The notes: generated by a model from the letters alone, not told the origin. Positions 7,334 to 15,983 are shown, numbered from the stretch's first letter. The stretch is 46,258 bases of DNA from Bacteroidales bacterium (GCA_017617125.1 JAFZWY010000022.1:1-46258); one strand, 5' to 3'. A program made the numbers and translations.

Positions 7334-8845
7334 ATGGAAAAGAAGAATTTTGATTTAAGTCCAAACCTTCTTGAAAGGTTTTTGCAGAAGCCTTGTGAGG
7401 AGTTCACAAAGGCTGACATCATTAAATATATTGTAGAAAACAACATCGAGATGCTCAACTTCCGCTATGTTGGTGGCGACGGTAGGCTCAAGACCTTGAA
7501 CTTCGTAATCAACAGCGCCGAATACCTCGACCAGATTCTTACCACTGGCGAGCGCGTTGACGGTTCGAGTTTGTTCACTTTTATCGGTGCGGGTTCGAGC
7601 GACTTGTATGTAATTCCAAAGTACCGCACTGCTTTCGTAAATCCTTTCGAGGAAATCCCGAGCATCGACATACTTTGCTCGTACTACGACAACAACGGTA
7701 AGCCATTGGCTTCGTCGCCAGAAAACATCTTGAAGAAGGCACACCAGAAGTTGAAAGACACAACTGGCTACACTTTCAAGGCTTTGGGCGAACTCGAATA
7801 CTACATCATTGCCGACAAGAGCGAAAACGCAATGTTCCCGGCTGTTGACCAGCGCGGTTACCACGAGTCGGCTCCGTTTGCAAACTACGAGTTCATCCGC
7901 AAGGAAGCCATGCACCTTATTGCACAGTGTGGAGGTAAGATTAAGTACGGACACTCAGAGGTTGGAAACTTCACCGATGGCGATTTCTACTACGAGCAGC
8001 AGGAAATAGAATTTCTTCCTTGCGAGGCAGAATCGGCTGTAGAGCAGTTGATTATCGCAAAGTGGATTCTCCGCAAACTCTGCAGCGACTATGGCGTAAA
8101 CTTGAGCTTTGCTCCGAAGATTACCGTAGGAAAGGCTGGTAGCGGTCTGCACATCCACATGATGCTCTCGAAGAATGGCAAGAACATGATGGTTGACAAT
8201 GGCGTTCTCAGCGACGATGCTCGCAAGATGATTGCCGGTATCCTCGACCTTGCCGATGCTCTTACCGCTTTCGGAAATACAATTCCGACATCGTATCTGC
8301 GTCTTGTTCCTCATCAGGAAGCTCCTACTAACATTTGCTGGGGCGACCGCAACAGGAGCGTTCTTGTACGCGTTCCGCTGGGCTGGACTGGCGACATCAA
8401 CATGTTCCGCGATGCAAATCCGCAGGAAAAGAGCAAGGCTGCTGACTACGACAGCAAGCAGACCGTTGAAATCCGCAGTGGTGACGGTTCGGCAGACTTG
8501 TACCTGTATATGGCAGCTCTGATTGTTGCTGCACAGCACGGACTTACAATGCGTGGATCGCTCAAGATGGCTAAGGACTTGTATGTAAATGTAAACATTT
8601 TCAGCGAGGAGTTCAAGGACAAGTTGGCTAAGCTGAAAGCTCTTCCGGATTGCTGTTGGGATTCTGCCGATGCACTTGATGCAAAGCGCAAGTTCTTCGA
8701 GAAGGACAAGATTTTCCAGCCTGGACTTATCGATGCAGTTATCAAGGGCTTGAAGGCATACAACGACAAAGGCTTGAGTGAAAAGCTCTACGGCAAGACC
8801 GAGGAAATCCGCGAATTGGTTGAAAAATACATACACTGCATGTAG
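7334..8845 (+). CDS. glnA: Glutamine synthetase
   Basis: A 503-residue class I-type glutamine synthetase, which makes glutamine from glutamate, ammonia and ATP. The N-terminal beta-grasp part is followed by catalytic motifs: GELEYYI, EQQEIEF (metal and glutamate ligands), GSGLHIHMML, the ATP/glutamate segment VPHQEAPTNICWGDRNRS, and VEIRSGDGSADLYLYMAAL near the end. I see no NLYDLP-type adenylylation site. A perfect hairpin-plus-T-run terminator follows. A TATTTTTG at 7324-7331 is only two bases before the ATG, so either it is not the promoter or the mRNA is nearly leaderless. Confidence 0.95.
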   Translation: MEKKNFDLSPNLLERFLQKPCEEFTKADIIKYIVENNIEMLNFRYVGGDGRLKTLNFVINSAEYLDQILTTGERVDGSSLFTFIGAGSSDLYVIPKYRTAFVNPFEEIPSIDILCSYYDNNGKPLASSPENILKKAHQKLKDTTGYTFKALGELEYYIIADKSENAMFPAVDQRGYHESAPFANYEFIRKEAMHLIAQCGGKIKYGHSEVGNFTDGDFYYEQQEIEFLPCEAESAVEQLIIAKWILRKLCSDYGVNLSFAPKITVGKAGSGLHIHMMLSKNGKNMMVDNGVLSDDARKMIAGILDLADALTAFGNTIPTSYLRLVPHQEAPTNICWGDRNRSVLVRVPLGWTGDINMFRDANPQEKSKAADYDSKQTVEIRSGDGSADLYLYMAALIVAAQHGLTMRGSLKMAKDLYVNVNIFSEEFKDKLAKLKALPDCCWDSADALDAKRKFFEKDKIFQPGLIDAVIKGLKAYNDKGLSEKLYGKTEEIRELVEKYIHCM

Positions 8846-8861
8846 AATTGACAATTAGCCG

Positions 8862-8883
8862 CCTCCTGAGCGTAGTCGAAGGG
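8862..8883. repeat. Dispersed CCTGAGCGTAGTCGAAGGG motif (copy 1)
   Basis: The text CTCCTGAGCGTAGTCGAAGG recurs, inverted, at 34263-34286 and, with a few changes, at 35017-35040. The motif is semi-palindromic (CCCT...AGGG) and always intergenic here. Confidence 0.6.
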
Positions 8884-8927
8884 TCGGCTTAACAATGTAT
8901 TGTTTGATGCAATAAAAAAATCATATT

Positions 8928-8952
8928 AAGGCTACCATCGGTAGCCTTTTTT
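8928..8952 (+). terminator. Rho-independent terminator after glnA
   Basis: A perfect 9-bp stem AAGGCTACC / GGTAGCCTT with a three-base loop runs directly into six T residues. Confidence 0.85.
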
Positions 8953-8964
8953 GTGGAATTTGTT

Positions 8965-8972
8965 TAACTTTG
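8965..8972 (+). promoter_or_regulatory. Predicted -7 element for polA
   Basis: TAACTTTG matches TAnnTTTG and lies 26 bases before the polA ATG, just after the glnA terminator. No matching -33 element is evident. Confidence 0.4.
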
Positions 8973-8998
8973 TAGTCTGAAACGATAATTTTACGCTA

Positions 8999-11800
8999 AT
9001 GTCAAACAAGATATTTTTTCTCGATGCCTACGCCTTGATATTCAGGGCTTACTATGCTTTTATCAAGAATCCGCGCATAAATTCCAAGAAGATAAACACT
9101 TCGGCAGTGTTCGGTTTTGTTAATACTCTGGAAGATGTCCTTAAACGCGAACAACCGACTCATATTGCAGTGGCTTTCGACCCGTCGGGACCGAATTTCC
9201 GACACGATATGTTTCCCGAATATAAGGCAAACCGCGAGGCTACGCCCGAGGACATCAAGGTTGCTGTGCCATATATCAAGCAGATTCTTGAGGCATATCG
9301 CATTCCAATAATACAGATTGCTGGTTACGAGGCCGACGATGTCATTGGTACGCTTGCAAAAAAGTTTGCAAATGCTGATAATCAGGTGTATATGATGACA
9401 CCCGACAAGGACTACGGTCAGCTCGTCGATGAAAATATCTTCATGTACAAGCCGCCTCATTCAGGAAATGTGCCCGAAGTGCTTGGCGTAAAAGAGGTAA
9501 ACGAGAAGTTTGGCATCGATAATCCGAGAAAAGTAATTGACATACTTGCGTTGTGGGGCGATAGCATTGACAATATTCCGGGTGTTCCGGGAGTCGGTCA
9601 GAAAACTGCTGCCAACCTTATTGCAAAATATGGTGACATTGAAAATATTATCAAGAATATTTCGCAGCTAAAAGGCAAGCAAAAGGAGTCGTTTGAGAAC
9701 AACATCGAGCAGTTGCGTATGTCGTACAAGCTTGCAACCATAAAGACCGATGTGCCTGTTGATGTTACACTTGACGAAATGAAATTGGAAACGCCAGATT
9801 TCGATGCCTTGGCAAGCGTTTTCGACGATTTGGAATTCTTCACGCTGAAGCAGAGGATTATAGGAAGTAAAGCCTTTGCTGAACCCACGCCCGAAAATAA
9901 GACTGTGAAAGTTGCTCAGCCGCAGTTGCAACTCGACTTGTTCAGCCAGCCAGTGCAGGAAATTGTTACGCAGACGGTTCCTGAAAAGAGTTTTTCAAAC
10001 GAAAATGTATCATATACTCTTGTGGAAACGCCTTTCGAGGCTAAGCAACTTGCCGAAAAACTTGCCACGCTTGACGAATATTGCTTTGATACAGAGACAA
10101 CAGGCACCGATGCTCTTACTGCAGAACTTGTAGGAATGGCATTTGCATTGGAAAAGGGTGTGGCCTATTATGTGGCTTGCCCAGCCGACAGAAATGCAGT
10201 TTTGTCGATTCTGAAGTTTTTCGTTCCCATTTTCTCCGACAAGTCCAAGACAATGGTCGGACAGAACTTGAAATACGACCTGGAAATACTTGAAAATTAT
10301 GGCGTTGAGGTCGAGAACAAACTTTTCGACACCATGCTGGCACACTATATACTTGAGCCGGAGGAAAAGCATAACCTTGATTTCCTCGCTAACAAATATT
10401 TGGGTTACAAGATGATTCCAATCGAGGAACTCATTGGCGAAAAGGGCAAGAACCAGCGCACAATGCGTAGCGTAGAGCCTCGTATCGTAAGCAACTATTC
10501 GTGCGAGGATGCCGACATAACTTTCCAACTGAAGGATATTCTGTTGTCGAAAATCAAGGAGCAAGGAATTGAGAAACTTCTCTACGACATTGAAATTCCG
10601 CTTATTAAGGTTTTGATGTCGATGGAAAGGACTGGTGTTAGAATCGATTCTGACAGGATGAAGGAATATTCGTCGGAACTGCAAAAAGAACTTGTCGGCA
10701 TCGAAGAGCAGATTTACGAACATGCAGGCGAAAAGTTCAATATTTCGTCGCCAAAGCAGTTGGGTGTCATACTTTTCGAGAAACTGAAAGTCGATCCGAA
10801 GCCAAAGATGACCAAGACCAAGCAGTACAGCACGAGCGAGGAAGAACTTGTAAAACTTGCCGACAAGCACCCAATCGTAAACGAAATATTGGAATGGCGC
10901 TCGATAAACAAACTGATAAGCACCTACGTTGACGTTTTGCCGACGCTTGTAAATCCAAATACTGGAATGTTGCATACAAGCTTCAATCAGGCGATTACTG
11001 CTACTGGCCGTCTAAGTTCTGCCAATCCAAACCTGCAAAACATTCCAATCCGCGACGAGCGCGGAAAGGTTATCCGCAGTGCCTTTGTCGCATCTGATGA
11101 CGATCATATATTTTTCTCAGCCGACTATTCGCAGATTGAGTTGCGTGTAATGGCGCACCTAAGCCAAGACCATGCAATGCTCGATGCTTTCAACAAATAC
11201 AGTCTTGATATTCATACGGCTACCGCTGCCAAGATTTTCAAAGTTGACGAAAAGGATGTAACCCGCGAAATGCGTTCAAAGGCAAAAACTGCCAACTTCG
11301 GTATTATATATGGTATATCGGCATTCGGTTTGGGACAGCGTTTGCAGATTAGTCCAAAGGAAGGCAAGGCTTTGATTGACAGTTATTTCGAAACTTTCCA
11401 TGGCGTGAAAGAGTTTATTGAACGCAGTATTGCCGATGCGCGCGAAAAGGAATATGTGGAAACCATGTTCGGCCGTCGTCGTTACCTGCCCGACATAAAT
11501 AGCCGCAATGCAATTGTACGTGGTTTTGCCGAACGTAATGCTGTCAATGCACCAATTCAGGGTTCTGCTGCTGATATCGTAAAGATTGCCATGATTAATA
11601 TTTTCCGTCGCTTCAACGAAAACAATCTGAAAGCCAAGATGATACTCCAGGTACACGATGAATTGAACTTTAATGTTCCAGTGTCGGAAATGGAAATCGT
11701 AAAGCAGATTGTGGTTGAAGAAATGCAGAATTGCGTGAAATTGAGCGTTCCGCTGATTGTTGATGCTCGCTTTGGCAAGAACTGGCTGGAAGCACATTAG
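8999..11800 (+). CDS. polA: DNA polymerase I
   Basis: A 933-residue protein with all three domains. The N-terminal 5' nuclease (about 1-300) includes YEADDVIG, TPDKDYGQLV and the helix-hairpin-helix GVPGVGQKTA. A 3'-5' exonuclease domain begins near residue 360; its FDTETTGTD keeps the D-x-E metal ligands, so proofreading is probably intact. The family A polymerase has motif A DYSQIELR (about 708), motif B RSKAKTANFGIIYG (about 755-768) and motif C QVHDEL (about 884). It is involved in Okazaki fragment maturation and repair. It is flanked by terminator sequence upstream and a repeat-rich convergent gap downstream. Confidence 0.97.
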   Translation: MSNKIFFLDAYALIFRAYYAFIKNPRINSKKINTSAVFGFVNTLEDVLKREQPTHIAVAFDPSGPNFRHDMFPEYKANREATPEDIKVAVPYIKQILEAYRIPIIQIAGYEADDVIGTLAKKFANADNQVYMMTPDKDYGQLVDENIFMYKPPHSGNVPEVLGVKEVNEKFGIDNPRKVIDILALWGDSIDNIPGVPGVGQKTAANLIAKYGDIENIIKNISQLKGKQKESFENNIEQLRMSYKLATIKTDVPVDVTLDEMKLETPDFDALASVFDDLEFFTLKQRIIGSKAFAEPTPENKTVKVAQPQLQLDLFSQPVQEIVTQTVPEKSFSNENVSYTLVETPFEAKQLAEKLATLDEYCFDTETTGTDALTAELVGMAFALEKGVAYYVACPADRNAVLSILKFFVPIFSDKSKTMVGQNLKYDLEILENYGVEVENKLFDTMLAHYILEPEEKHNLDFLANKYLGYKMIPIEELIGEKGKNQRTMRSVEPRIVSNYSCEDADITFQLKDILLSKIKEQGIEKLLYDIEIPLIKVLMSMERTGVRIDSDRMKEYSSELQKELVGIEEQIYEHAGEKFNISSPKQLGVILFEKLKVDPKPKMTKTKQYSTSEEELVKLADKHPIVNEILEWRSINKLISTYVDVLPTLVNPNTGMLHTSFNQAITATGRLSSANPNLQNIPIRDERGKVIRSAFVASDDDHIFFSADYSQIELRVMAHLSQDHAMLDAFNKYSLDIHTATAAKIFKVDEKDVTREMRSKAKTANFGIIYGISAFGLGQRLQISPKEGKALIDSYFETFHGVKEFIERSIADAREKEYVETMFGRRRYLPDINSRNAIVRGFAERNAVNAPIQGSAADIVKIAMINIFRRFNENNLKAKMILQVHDELNFNVPVSEMEIVKQIVVEEMQNCVKLSVPLIVDARFGKNWLEAH

Positions 11801-11802
11801 GC

Positions 11803-11970
11803 TGTCGCCGTTTAACGCTGCGCGGTTTCTAAGCCTTCGGCGTTTAACTTCGTTGAGGGCTTCGCCGTTCTCGCTGACGCTGTTTCTGTGTTTAACTTCG
11901 TTGAGGGCTTCGCCGTTCTATGGGCTTCGCCCGTTTCTAAGTTTGAAAGCCTGCGGCGTTTCTAAGTTTC
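11803..11970. repeat. Repeat-rich gap between polA and the convergent UDG-like gene
   Basis: A 30-bp perfect direct repeat occurs at 11842-11871 and 11890-11919 (GTTTAACTTCGTTGAGGGCT is its first part). Between and around the copies are shorter variants of GCTTCGCCGTT, GCCTTCGGCGTTTAA and GCCTGCGGCGTTTCTAAG. The stretch is more GC-rich than other gaps and contains no convincing gene. Confidence 0.7.
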
Positions 11971-11999
11971 AAGTCGTTTTAGATTGTTGGTGACAAACC

Positions 12000-12599
12000 T
12001 TACCCAAAAATTCTCCTATACGCTTCTGCTTTCTTCTCCAATTTCATTGGAAATGCCCGCGAACTTGACGGCATACGGTAAAATCTGTATTCTTTTCCAT
12101 TGAGGGTAAAGGTTGCAAATCCGCCAACTGCTGGCACTTTGCAACCAAGTTGTTCTGCAATGGTTTCTGCTGATTTTCCTCCAGTGGAAACAACCGTGTG
12201 GCATTGTGGAATCTTGCGCATAAGAGCAGGAATATCGGTCGGCTCTACAATTTCTAAGTGAGCATCCGAGGCATTGTCCATCCGCCGTTTTACAGCGCAT
12301 GCAGCATCAAAAATTGCGATGTGCTTTTCGGTGCAGAATTTTACAACCTTGTCGTAGCAAAATCTGAATTTCTTTCCGTTAGGTTCAACAAAGTAGTCCT
12401 TGTCGCCATAGAAAATAAGTCCCATGATGCGCCACATGTCGTTTTGTATGTTAGGGTAGTAAAAGTCCATCGACCAGCGCTCACGCTTGGGCGGAAAACT
12501 GCCGAGCATGAGGATTTCTGCTCCTTCGGGAAGAAATGGTTGGAGCGGATGTCGCTCTATTGGGATGTTGTCGGGTTGTAAGTCTGTCATGTCAGGCAT
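12000..12599 (-). CDS. Uracil-DNA glycosylase superfamily protein
   Basis: A 199-residue protein with UDG-superfamily landmarks. An early strand motif LMLGSFPPKRERW is followed by FYYPN..NDMWRIM, and the late loop MPSSSRAF sits where the DNA-intercalating motif 2 normally lies. The GSFPP...YYPN...W pattern is closest to the hypoxanthine/Mug-like branch that removes deaminated bases. The catalytic residue of this branch is not certain, so substrate (uracil or hypoxanthine) is left open. Its ATG overlaps the stop of the upstream nitroreductase by one base (TAATG), indicating a two-gene operon. Confidence 0.75.
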   Translation of the reverse strand: MPDMTDLQPDNIPIERHPLQPFLPEGAEILMLGSFPPKRERWSMDFYYPNIQNDMWRIMGLIFYGDKDYFVEPNGKKFRFCYDKVVKFCTEKHIAIFDAACAVKRRMDNASDAHLEIVEPTDIPALMRKIPQCHTVVSTGGKSAETIAEQLGCKVPAVGGFATFTLNGKEYRFYRMPSSSRAFPMKLEKKAEAYRRIFG

Positions 12600-13237
12600 T
12601 AGATAACAATGTCTTCATACTTGACTTTTGGTACATAGTGTATTCCGTCTTTGCGGTAGTAGGCGTGGCTGTCGGATTCGGAAATTGGAACTAATTCAAT
12701 CTTTTCGTCGCCTTTGCCGATGGCAACAATTGCCAACGGCTCGTATGGAAGCGAAAATTCGCGCTTTATTTCCTCCTTGTTGAAGGCGCAGATGATAATG
12801 CCGTTGAGACCCATTTCAACGGCTTTCAGCAGCATTGTCTGCATGGAAATGCCAAGGTCTATGTCAACAATCTTGTTTTCGGCAGCGGTTGAGCAGATGA
12901 TAACAAATGCTTCGGGTTCGGTGCCATCAAACGGCAGATGCAGTTCGGGCAAAGCGCCTCCAAGATGAATGTTTTTCAAAACCTTCTCCGCGCCAGTTTC
13001 CTTTGTAACTATCTTGAATCTCAGCACTTGCTGGTTGCGTCCCGACGGAATTTTTGTGTTTACAGCCACAATGCGTTCCATCATTTCGGGGCGAACAATG
13101 TAGTCTTTCTTGTAGCCACGGTAGCTGCGGTTCTTCGCAATGATAGTATCAATTGAATTTACGTGCTTCGAATGCGACTTTGCGCTTCCTGCACCAAAAA
13201 CTTCCTCGTATCTGTTTTCCAAATAGTTGTCTGCCAT
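12599..13237 (-). CDS. Nitroreductase-family protein
   Basis: A 212-residue protein of the FMN-dependent nitroreductase fold. It has the RSYRGYKKD entry motif, the PSGRNQQVLRFKIV segment where the flavin phosphate is normally bound, the dimer-helix region DLGISMQTMLLKAVEMGLNG, and LAIVAIGKGDEK near the end. It probably reduces nitro compounds or quinones with NAD(P)H; the natural substrate is unknown. ATG 13237 was chosen over 13261 because translation from 13261 would start on the predicted -7 element. It is the first gene of the operon with the UDG-like protein. Confidence 0.85.
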   Translation of the reverse strand: MADNYLENRYEEVFGAGSAKSHSKHVNSIDTIIAKNRSYRGYKKDYIVRPEMMERIVAVNTKIPSGRNQQVLRFKIVTKETGAEKVLKNIHLGGALPELHLPFDGTEPEAFVIICSTAAENKIVDIDLGISMQTMLLKAVEMGLNGIIICAFNKEEIKREFSLPYEPLAIVAIGKGDEKIELVPISESDSHAYYRKDGIHYVPKVKYEDIVI

Positions 13238-13258
13238 AATCGTATATTTTATATGTCG

Positions 13259-13266
13259 CAAATTTA
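13259..13266 (-). promoter_or_regulatory. Predicted -7 element for nitroreductase-UDG operon
   Basis: The minus strand reads TAAATTTG, 21 bases before the ATG. It is back to back with the + strand element at 13297-13304. Confidence 0.45.
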
Positions 13267-13296
13267 ATCATTTTTTCAAAGTTTATCCGATTGTCG

Positions 13297-13304
13297 TATA
13301 TTTG
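13297..13304 (+). promoter_or_regulatory. Predicted -7 element for the MBOAT cassette
   Basis: TATATTTG, a perfect TAnnTTTG, lies 27 bases before the MBOAT ATG at 13332. A good -33 element is not visible. Confidence 0.5.
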
Positions 13305-13331
13305 CAGTCAATATTTCTAACTACAAACGCA

Positions 13332-14528
13332 ATGCTGTTCGGCGACTATATGCTTTTTTTTGACATCCTTCTGTTTGTGCTGCTTTTTGTGGCATGCAAA
13401 TGGATTTTCAAGCGAGGCTGGCTGAACAATGTGCTGATACTACTTGGCAATGCCTTCATTCTGACAAAAATAGTCACTCCCCGTTCTGTATTTATCCTAC
13501 TTTTGCTATCTCTGATAGTGTATGGGGTGGGGGTGGCTTTGAAAAAACGCAGGTTCAAGAGGTTGCTGGCGCTAATACTGACATTGCTGATTGCAATTTT
13601 TTCAGTTCGCAACTATCCGCTTGTGCAATCGTGGTTTGGCGAATGGTGGGATGCTTTCTTGCAGAAGCATTTCTTCTCGGTCGAAAAACTGGGTTTGTCG
13701 TACATCTTCTTCCGGATGATTCACTGGCTTGTGGAATGTTACAGGCAGAATATCCGCAGCATAAACGTGTTGTCGTATGTGAACTATCTGTTTTTCTTCC
13801 CGACTTTCCCTGCAGGACCTATCGACACATTCAACAATTTCCATTATTGGGTCAACAAAACGCGTGTAAGATTCAATTTAAGGATGCTTCTGGCTGGTAT
13901 CGGACGGATTTTTATTGGTGCGGTAAAACTTCTGCTGATAGTGCCTCTGATAAAGGAATATGCAGTCGATTATAACACCTTGTTGCCATATATGGGTGCG
14001 TGGTCGGCTGTTTGCTTGGCCGCCTTGCTGTATTCAATTTACATCTACATCGACTTTTCGGGTTACTGCGATGTGGCAATCGGTACCGCCTATATGCTTG
14101 GAATACGTACTCCCGAAAACTTCAACCTTCCATACCTTTCGTCCAACATTTCAGAATTTTGGAAAAGATGGCATATTACATTCTCTTCTTTCCTTAAAAT
14201 ATACGTGTTCAAGCCGGTAATTGCATTGCTGAACAGCACGCCTATTGTAAAACGCCGATTGCTCGTGTCGGTAATTGCATATATAGTGACGTTCTTCGTC
14301 TGCGGACTGTGGCACGGTAGCACCTTGAATTTTGTTTTCTGGGGATTATGGCATGGAATAGGGTTGTCAGTGTATAAGATTGCTACTAATAAAAATGCTG
14401 GCAAAAATAATGGCTCGTTGAGTAAAATTATTGGAGTTGCAATTACGTTTGTTTTTGTGTCTATTGGTTGGATTTTCTTCAATTACCCCGTCGAACAGTT
14501 GGTCGAAATGTTTAATCTGCTCTTCTGA
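13332..14528 (+). CDS. MBOAT-family membrane O-acyltransferase (DltB/AlgI-like)
   Basis: A 398-residue polytopic membrane protein with about ten hydrophobic segments. MBOAT hallmarks are LSYIFFRMIH, FFPTFPAGPI, IYIDFSGYCDVAIG, SSNISEFWKRWHITFSSFL and the paired CGLWHGSTLNF / GLWHGIGL, which carry the conserved histidines of the transfer tunnel. DltB, AlgI and PatA relatives move acyl groups across the membrane for transfer to envelope polymers. The gene overlaps by one base with a DltD-like SGNH protein, which is followed by a membrane microprotein, the same trio seen in Dlt-type systems. No dltA/dltC is nearby, so the acyl group and acceptor are unknown. The ATG at 13332 places the start after the promoter. 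Confidence 0.9.
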   Translation: MLFGDYMLFFDILLFVLLFVACKWIFKRGWLNNVLILLGNAFILTKIVTPRSVFILLLLSLIVYGVGVALKKRRFKRLLALILTLLIAIFSVRNYPLVQSWFGEWWDAFLQKHFFSVEKLGLSYIFFRMIHWLVECYRQNIRSINVLSYVNYLFFFPTFPAGPIDTFNNFHYWVNKTRVRFNLRMLLAGIGRIFIGAVKLLLIVPLIKEYAVDYNTLLPYMGAWSAVCLAALLYSIYIYIDFSGYCDVAIGTAYMLGIRTPENFNLPYLSSNISEFWKRWHITFSSFLKIYVFKPVIALLNSTPIVKRRLLVSVIAYIVTFFVCGLWHGSTLNFVFWGLWHGIGLSVYKIATNKNAGKNNGSLSKIIGVAITFVFVSIGWIFFNYPVEQLVEMFNLLF

Positions 14529-15634
14529 TGAATATGTATCGAATGAAAAATATGGCTTTTGTCGGGATTGTCGCTTTGGTGGCGGTGGCGTTCTGGATGC
14601 TTGCATCGCTGTGCATTCCCTCATTCCGCTATTCGGCAACCGACAGGCAGCTTTACACTATCCGTCATCAGGAGTTGCGCGACAACAACACATTATATAC
14701 CGATTTGTTTCTGCAAAGCATCAAGGCAAACAACGGATATCTTGTACTGGGAACATCGGAAAGTGACTATATGTATGGTGAGAATTATTACGATATTCTT
14801 AATGCCGACACAACTCTCCAGTGCCGTTTCTCGGTAATTGCAGGGGCTGGCAGGACGGCTTGTACATATTTCCCACTGATACAAAGTAACAAAAACATTG
14901 AAGGACTGAAGATTATTTATTTCATAAATCCCGCATACTGGTGCAACAAAATTGCGTACAGCAATGCCGATTATTTTCTGCGATATACGTCGTATGCAGC
15001 CATGTGGTCGGCTGGTGTCGGAGGCGACAAGTATGTCGATGAGGTGATACGGGCGAATCGCCGCAATGTAACAATGTCAGACAGGTCTGCCGACTTCCTG
15101 GCGTTTTATTTTGATAAAATCCGACGCAAATATTATCAGGACCTTGTCTTTGCCATGGACCCGATGGAATTCAAGAAGACGTTAAACTTTGTGCCCCCGC
15201 AAAGTGAGATGCAAAAGTCTGTTCCGTCTGCCTTGCCCGATAGTTCCGAATACAACTATACTTATAATGTATCGGGCACATTTGACATTAATTCATACTC
15301 ATTGCATGTAAATACCGAGCCATCGTATCGCTACGACGAGTTGCGGGCAATGATACATTTGTGTCGCGAGCGCAAGGTTGACATCGTTTTTGTCGTGGGA
15401 CCATACAACCATATAGCTTTTGAAAAAGCAAATGCCTCAGAACTGTCAGGTTTTCAATCGGTGTGCGACAATATTATCGCTTTGCTAAATGAAGAGCACG
15501 CAAACTATATAGATGCTACTGACATTTCGTCTACTGCTGGTGCGTTCCGCGATTGGCAGCATCATTCCAGTTATGGAGCTTATCTGTTATATCAAAAAAT
15601 TAGGAGTTATGTCGTGGAAAAGGAAAATAGGTAA
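14528..15634 (+). CDS. DltD-like SGNH/GDSL acyl-transfer partner, membrane anchored
   Basis: A 368-residue protein with one N-terminal membrane segment (about 8-30) and a large extracytoplasmic domain. GTSESD (75-80) supplies the candidate nucleophile S77. DWQH (342-345) near the C-terminus is a D-x-x-H dyad in the same position as in DltD, where the motif is also D-W-x-H. In Dlt and alginate systems such SGNH proteins complete acyl transfer, or hydrolyse acyl esters, outside the membrane. Its ATG overlaps the MBOAT stop (TGATG), and its last 26 bases overlap the microprotein gene, so the three are tightly coupled. Overall similarity to DltD is moderate; the two active-site motifs are the main support. 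Confidence 0.78.
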   Translation: MNMYRMKNMAFVGIVALVAVAFWMLASLCIPSFRYSATDRQLYTIRHQELRDNNTLYTDLFLQSIKANNGYLVLGTSESDYMYGENYYDILNADTTLQCRFSVIAGAGRTACTYFPLIQSNKNIEGLKIIYFINPAYWCNKIAYSNADYFLRYTSYAAMWSAGVGGDKYVDEVIRANRRNVTMSDRSADFLAFYFDKIRRKYYQDLVFAMDPMEFKKTLNFVPPQSEMQKSVPSALPDSSEYNYTYNVSGTFDINSYSLHVNTEPSYRYDELRAMIHLCRERKVDIVFVVGPYNHIAFEKANASELSGFQSVCDNIIALLNEEHANYIDATDISSTAGAFRDWQHHSSYGAYLLYQKIRSYVVEKENR

Positions 15635-15728
15635 GGCGTTGGCTGTGATTGCAATTTTTGCGCTTGTGCTGCTGCTGTTCATGCTGCGAACCGATGGCGA
15701 CATATCCTGTTTGTACACTACGTTTTGA
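15609..15728 (+). CDS. DltX-like membrane microprotein ending in Y-x-x-F
   Basis: A 39-residue protein: basic start (MSWKRKIGK), one membrane helix (about 9-26), short extracytoplasmic tail ending CLYTTF at the stop codon. DltX of Gram-positive dlt operons is also a roughly 50-residue single-pass protein whose C-terminal aromatic motif with a conserved tyrosine is needed for acyl transfer. Similar C-terminal motifs are linked to other MBOAT systems. The gene starts inside the DltD-like gene (26-base overlap). In-frame upstream codons exist, but ATG 15609 gives the typical length and positive-inside start. The call rests on context, topology and the last six residues. Confidence 0.65.
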   Translation: MSWKRKIGKALAVIAIFALVLLLFMLRTDGDISCLYTTF

Positions 15729-15753
15729 AAACTTCAGCCTTCAGCTCTGCGCA

Positions 15754-15816
15754 GTCAAATCTTCAAATAATCAAATAATCAAATCTTCAAATTTTCAAAT
15801 CATCGAATCCAAATTA
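15754..15816. repeat. AT-rich TTTTCAAATCTTCAAAT repeats upstream of the thiamine promoter
   Basis: Heptad-like repeats of CAAATAAT, CAAATCTT and CAAATTTT directly precede the -7 element. Similar stretches precede lemA (34303-34345), the tRNA (41151-41203) and the C10 peptidase (43132-43164). Confidence 0.5.
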
Positions 15817-15820
15817 TTAT

Positions 15821-15828
15821 TACCTTTG
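15821..15828 (+). promoter_or_regulatory. Predicted -7 element for the thiamine operon
   Basis: TACCTTTG matches TAnnTTTG and lies about 40 bases before the TPP riboswitch. No standard -33 element is visible. Confidence 0.5.
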
Positions 15829-15863
15829 CAACGCTTGACTTTCATTTGTCGGGCGCAAACATA

Positions 15864-15935
15864 TTGCTGGGGTGCTGAAAATAGTAGGCTGAGATTAAAC
15901 CCGTTGACCAGTCTGGTAATGCAGATTTGGGACTT
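15864..15935 (+). promoter_or_regulatory. TPP riboswitch (THI element)
   Basis: The conserved core is present in order: CTGGGGTGC (15868-15876), GGCTGAGA (15887-15894), AACCCGTTGACC (15898-15909), CTGGTAATGC (15913-15922) and the closing TTGGGA. The CTGAGA and ACCC...GGTAATGC blocks are those that hold the pyrimidine and pyrophosphate of thiamine pyrophosphate. It sits between the predicted promoter and thiD, 49 bases before the start codon. No terminator hairpin follows, so control is more likely at translation initiation or by another route. Confidence 0.9.
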
Positions 15936-15983
15936 GAAATCCGCTCTATTTTTTGTACCACACAGATTTGTAAATTGAAATTT

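Noticed and set aside
7955..8854. Long minus-strand frame opposite glnA
   Set aside because: A shadow of the well-supported glutamine synthetase; codon use is that of the complementary strand and no motif is present.
10010..10975. Long minus-strand frame opposite polA
   Set aside because: Mirror of the polymerase frame with no recognisable domain.
15513..15608. Longer N-terminus for the microprotein
   Set aside because: It would place 32 extra residues in the overlapped DltD-like gene; ATG 15609 gives a normal basic start before the membrane helix.
13332..15728. Teichoic-acid D-alanylation (dlt) operon
   Set aside because: dltA and dltC are missing and the phylum lacks teichoic acids, so only the acyl-transfer half is comparable.
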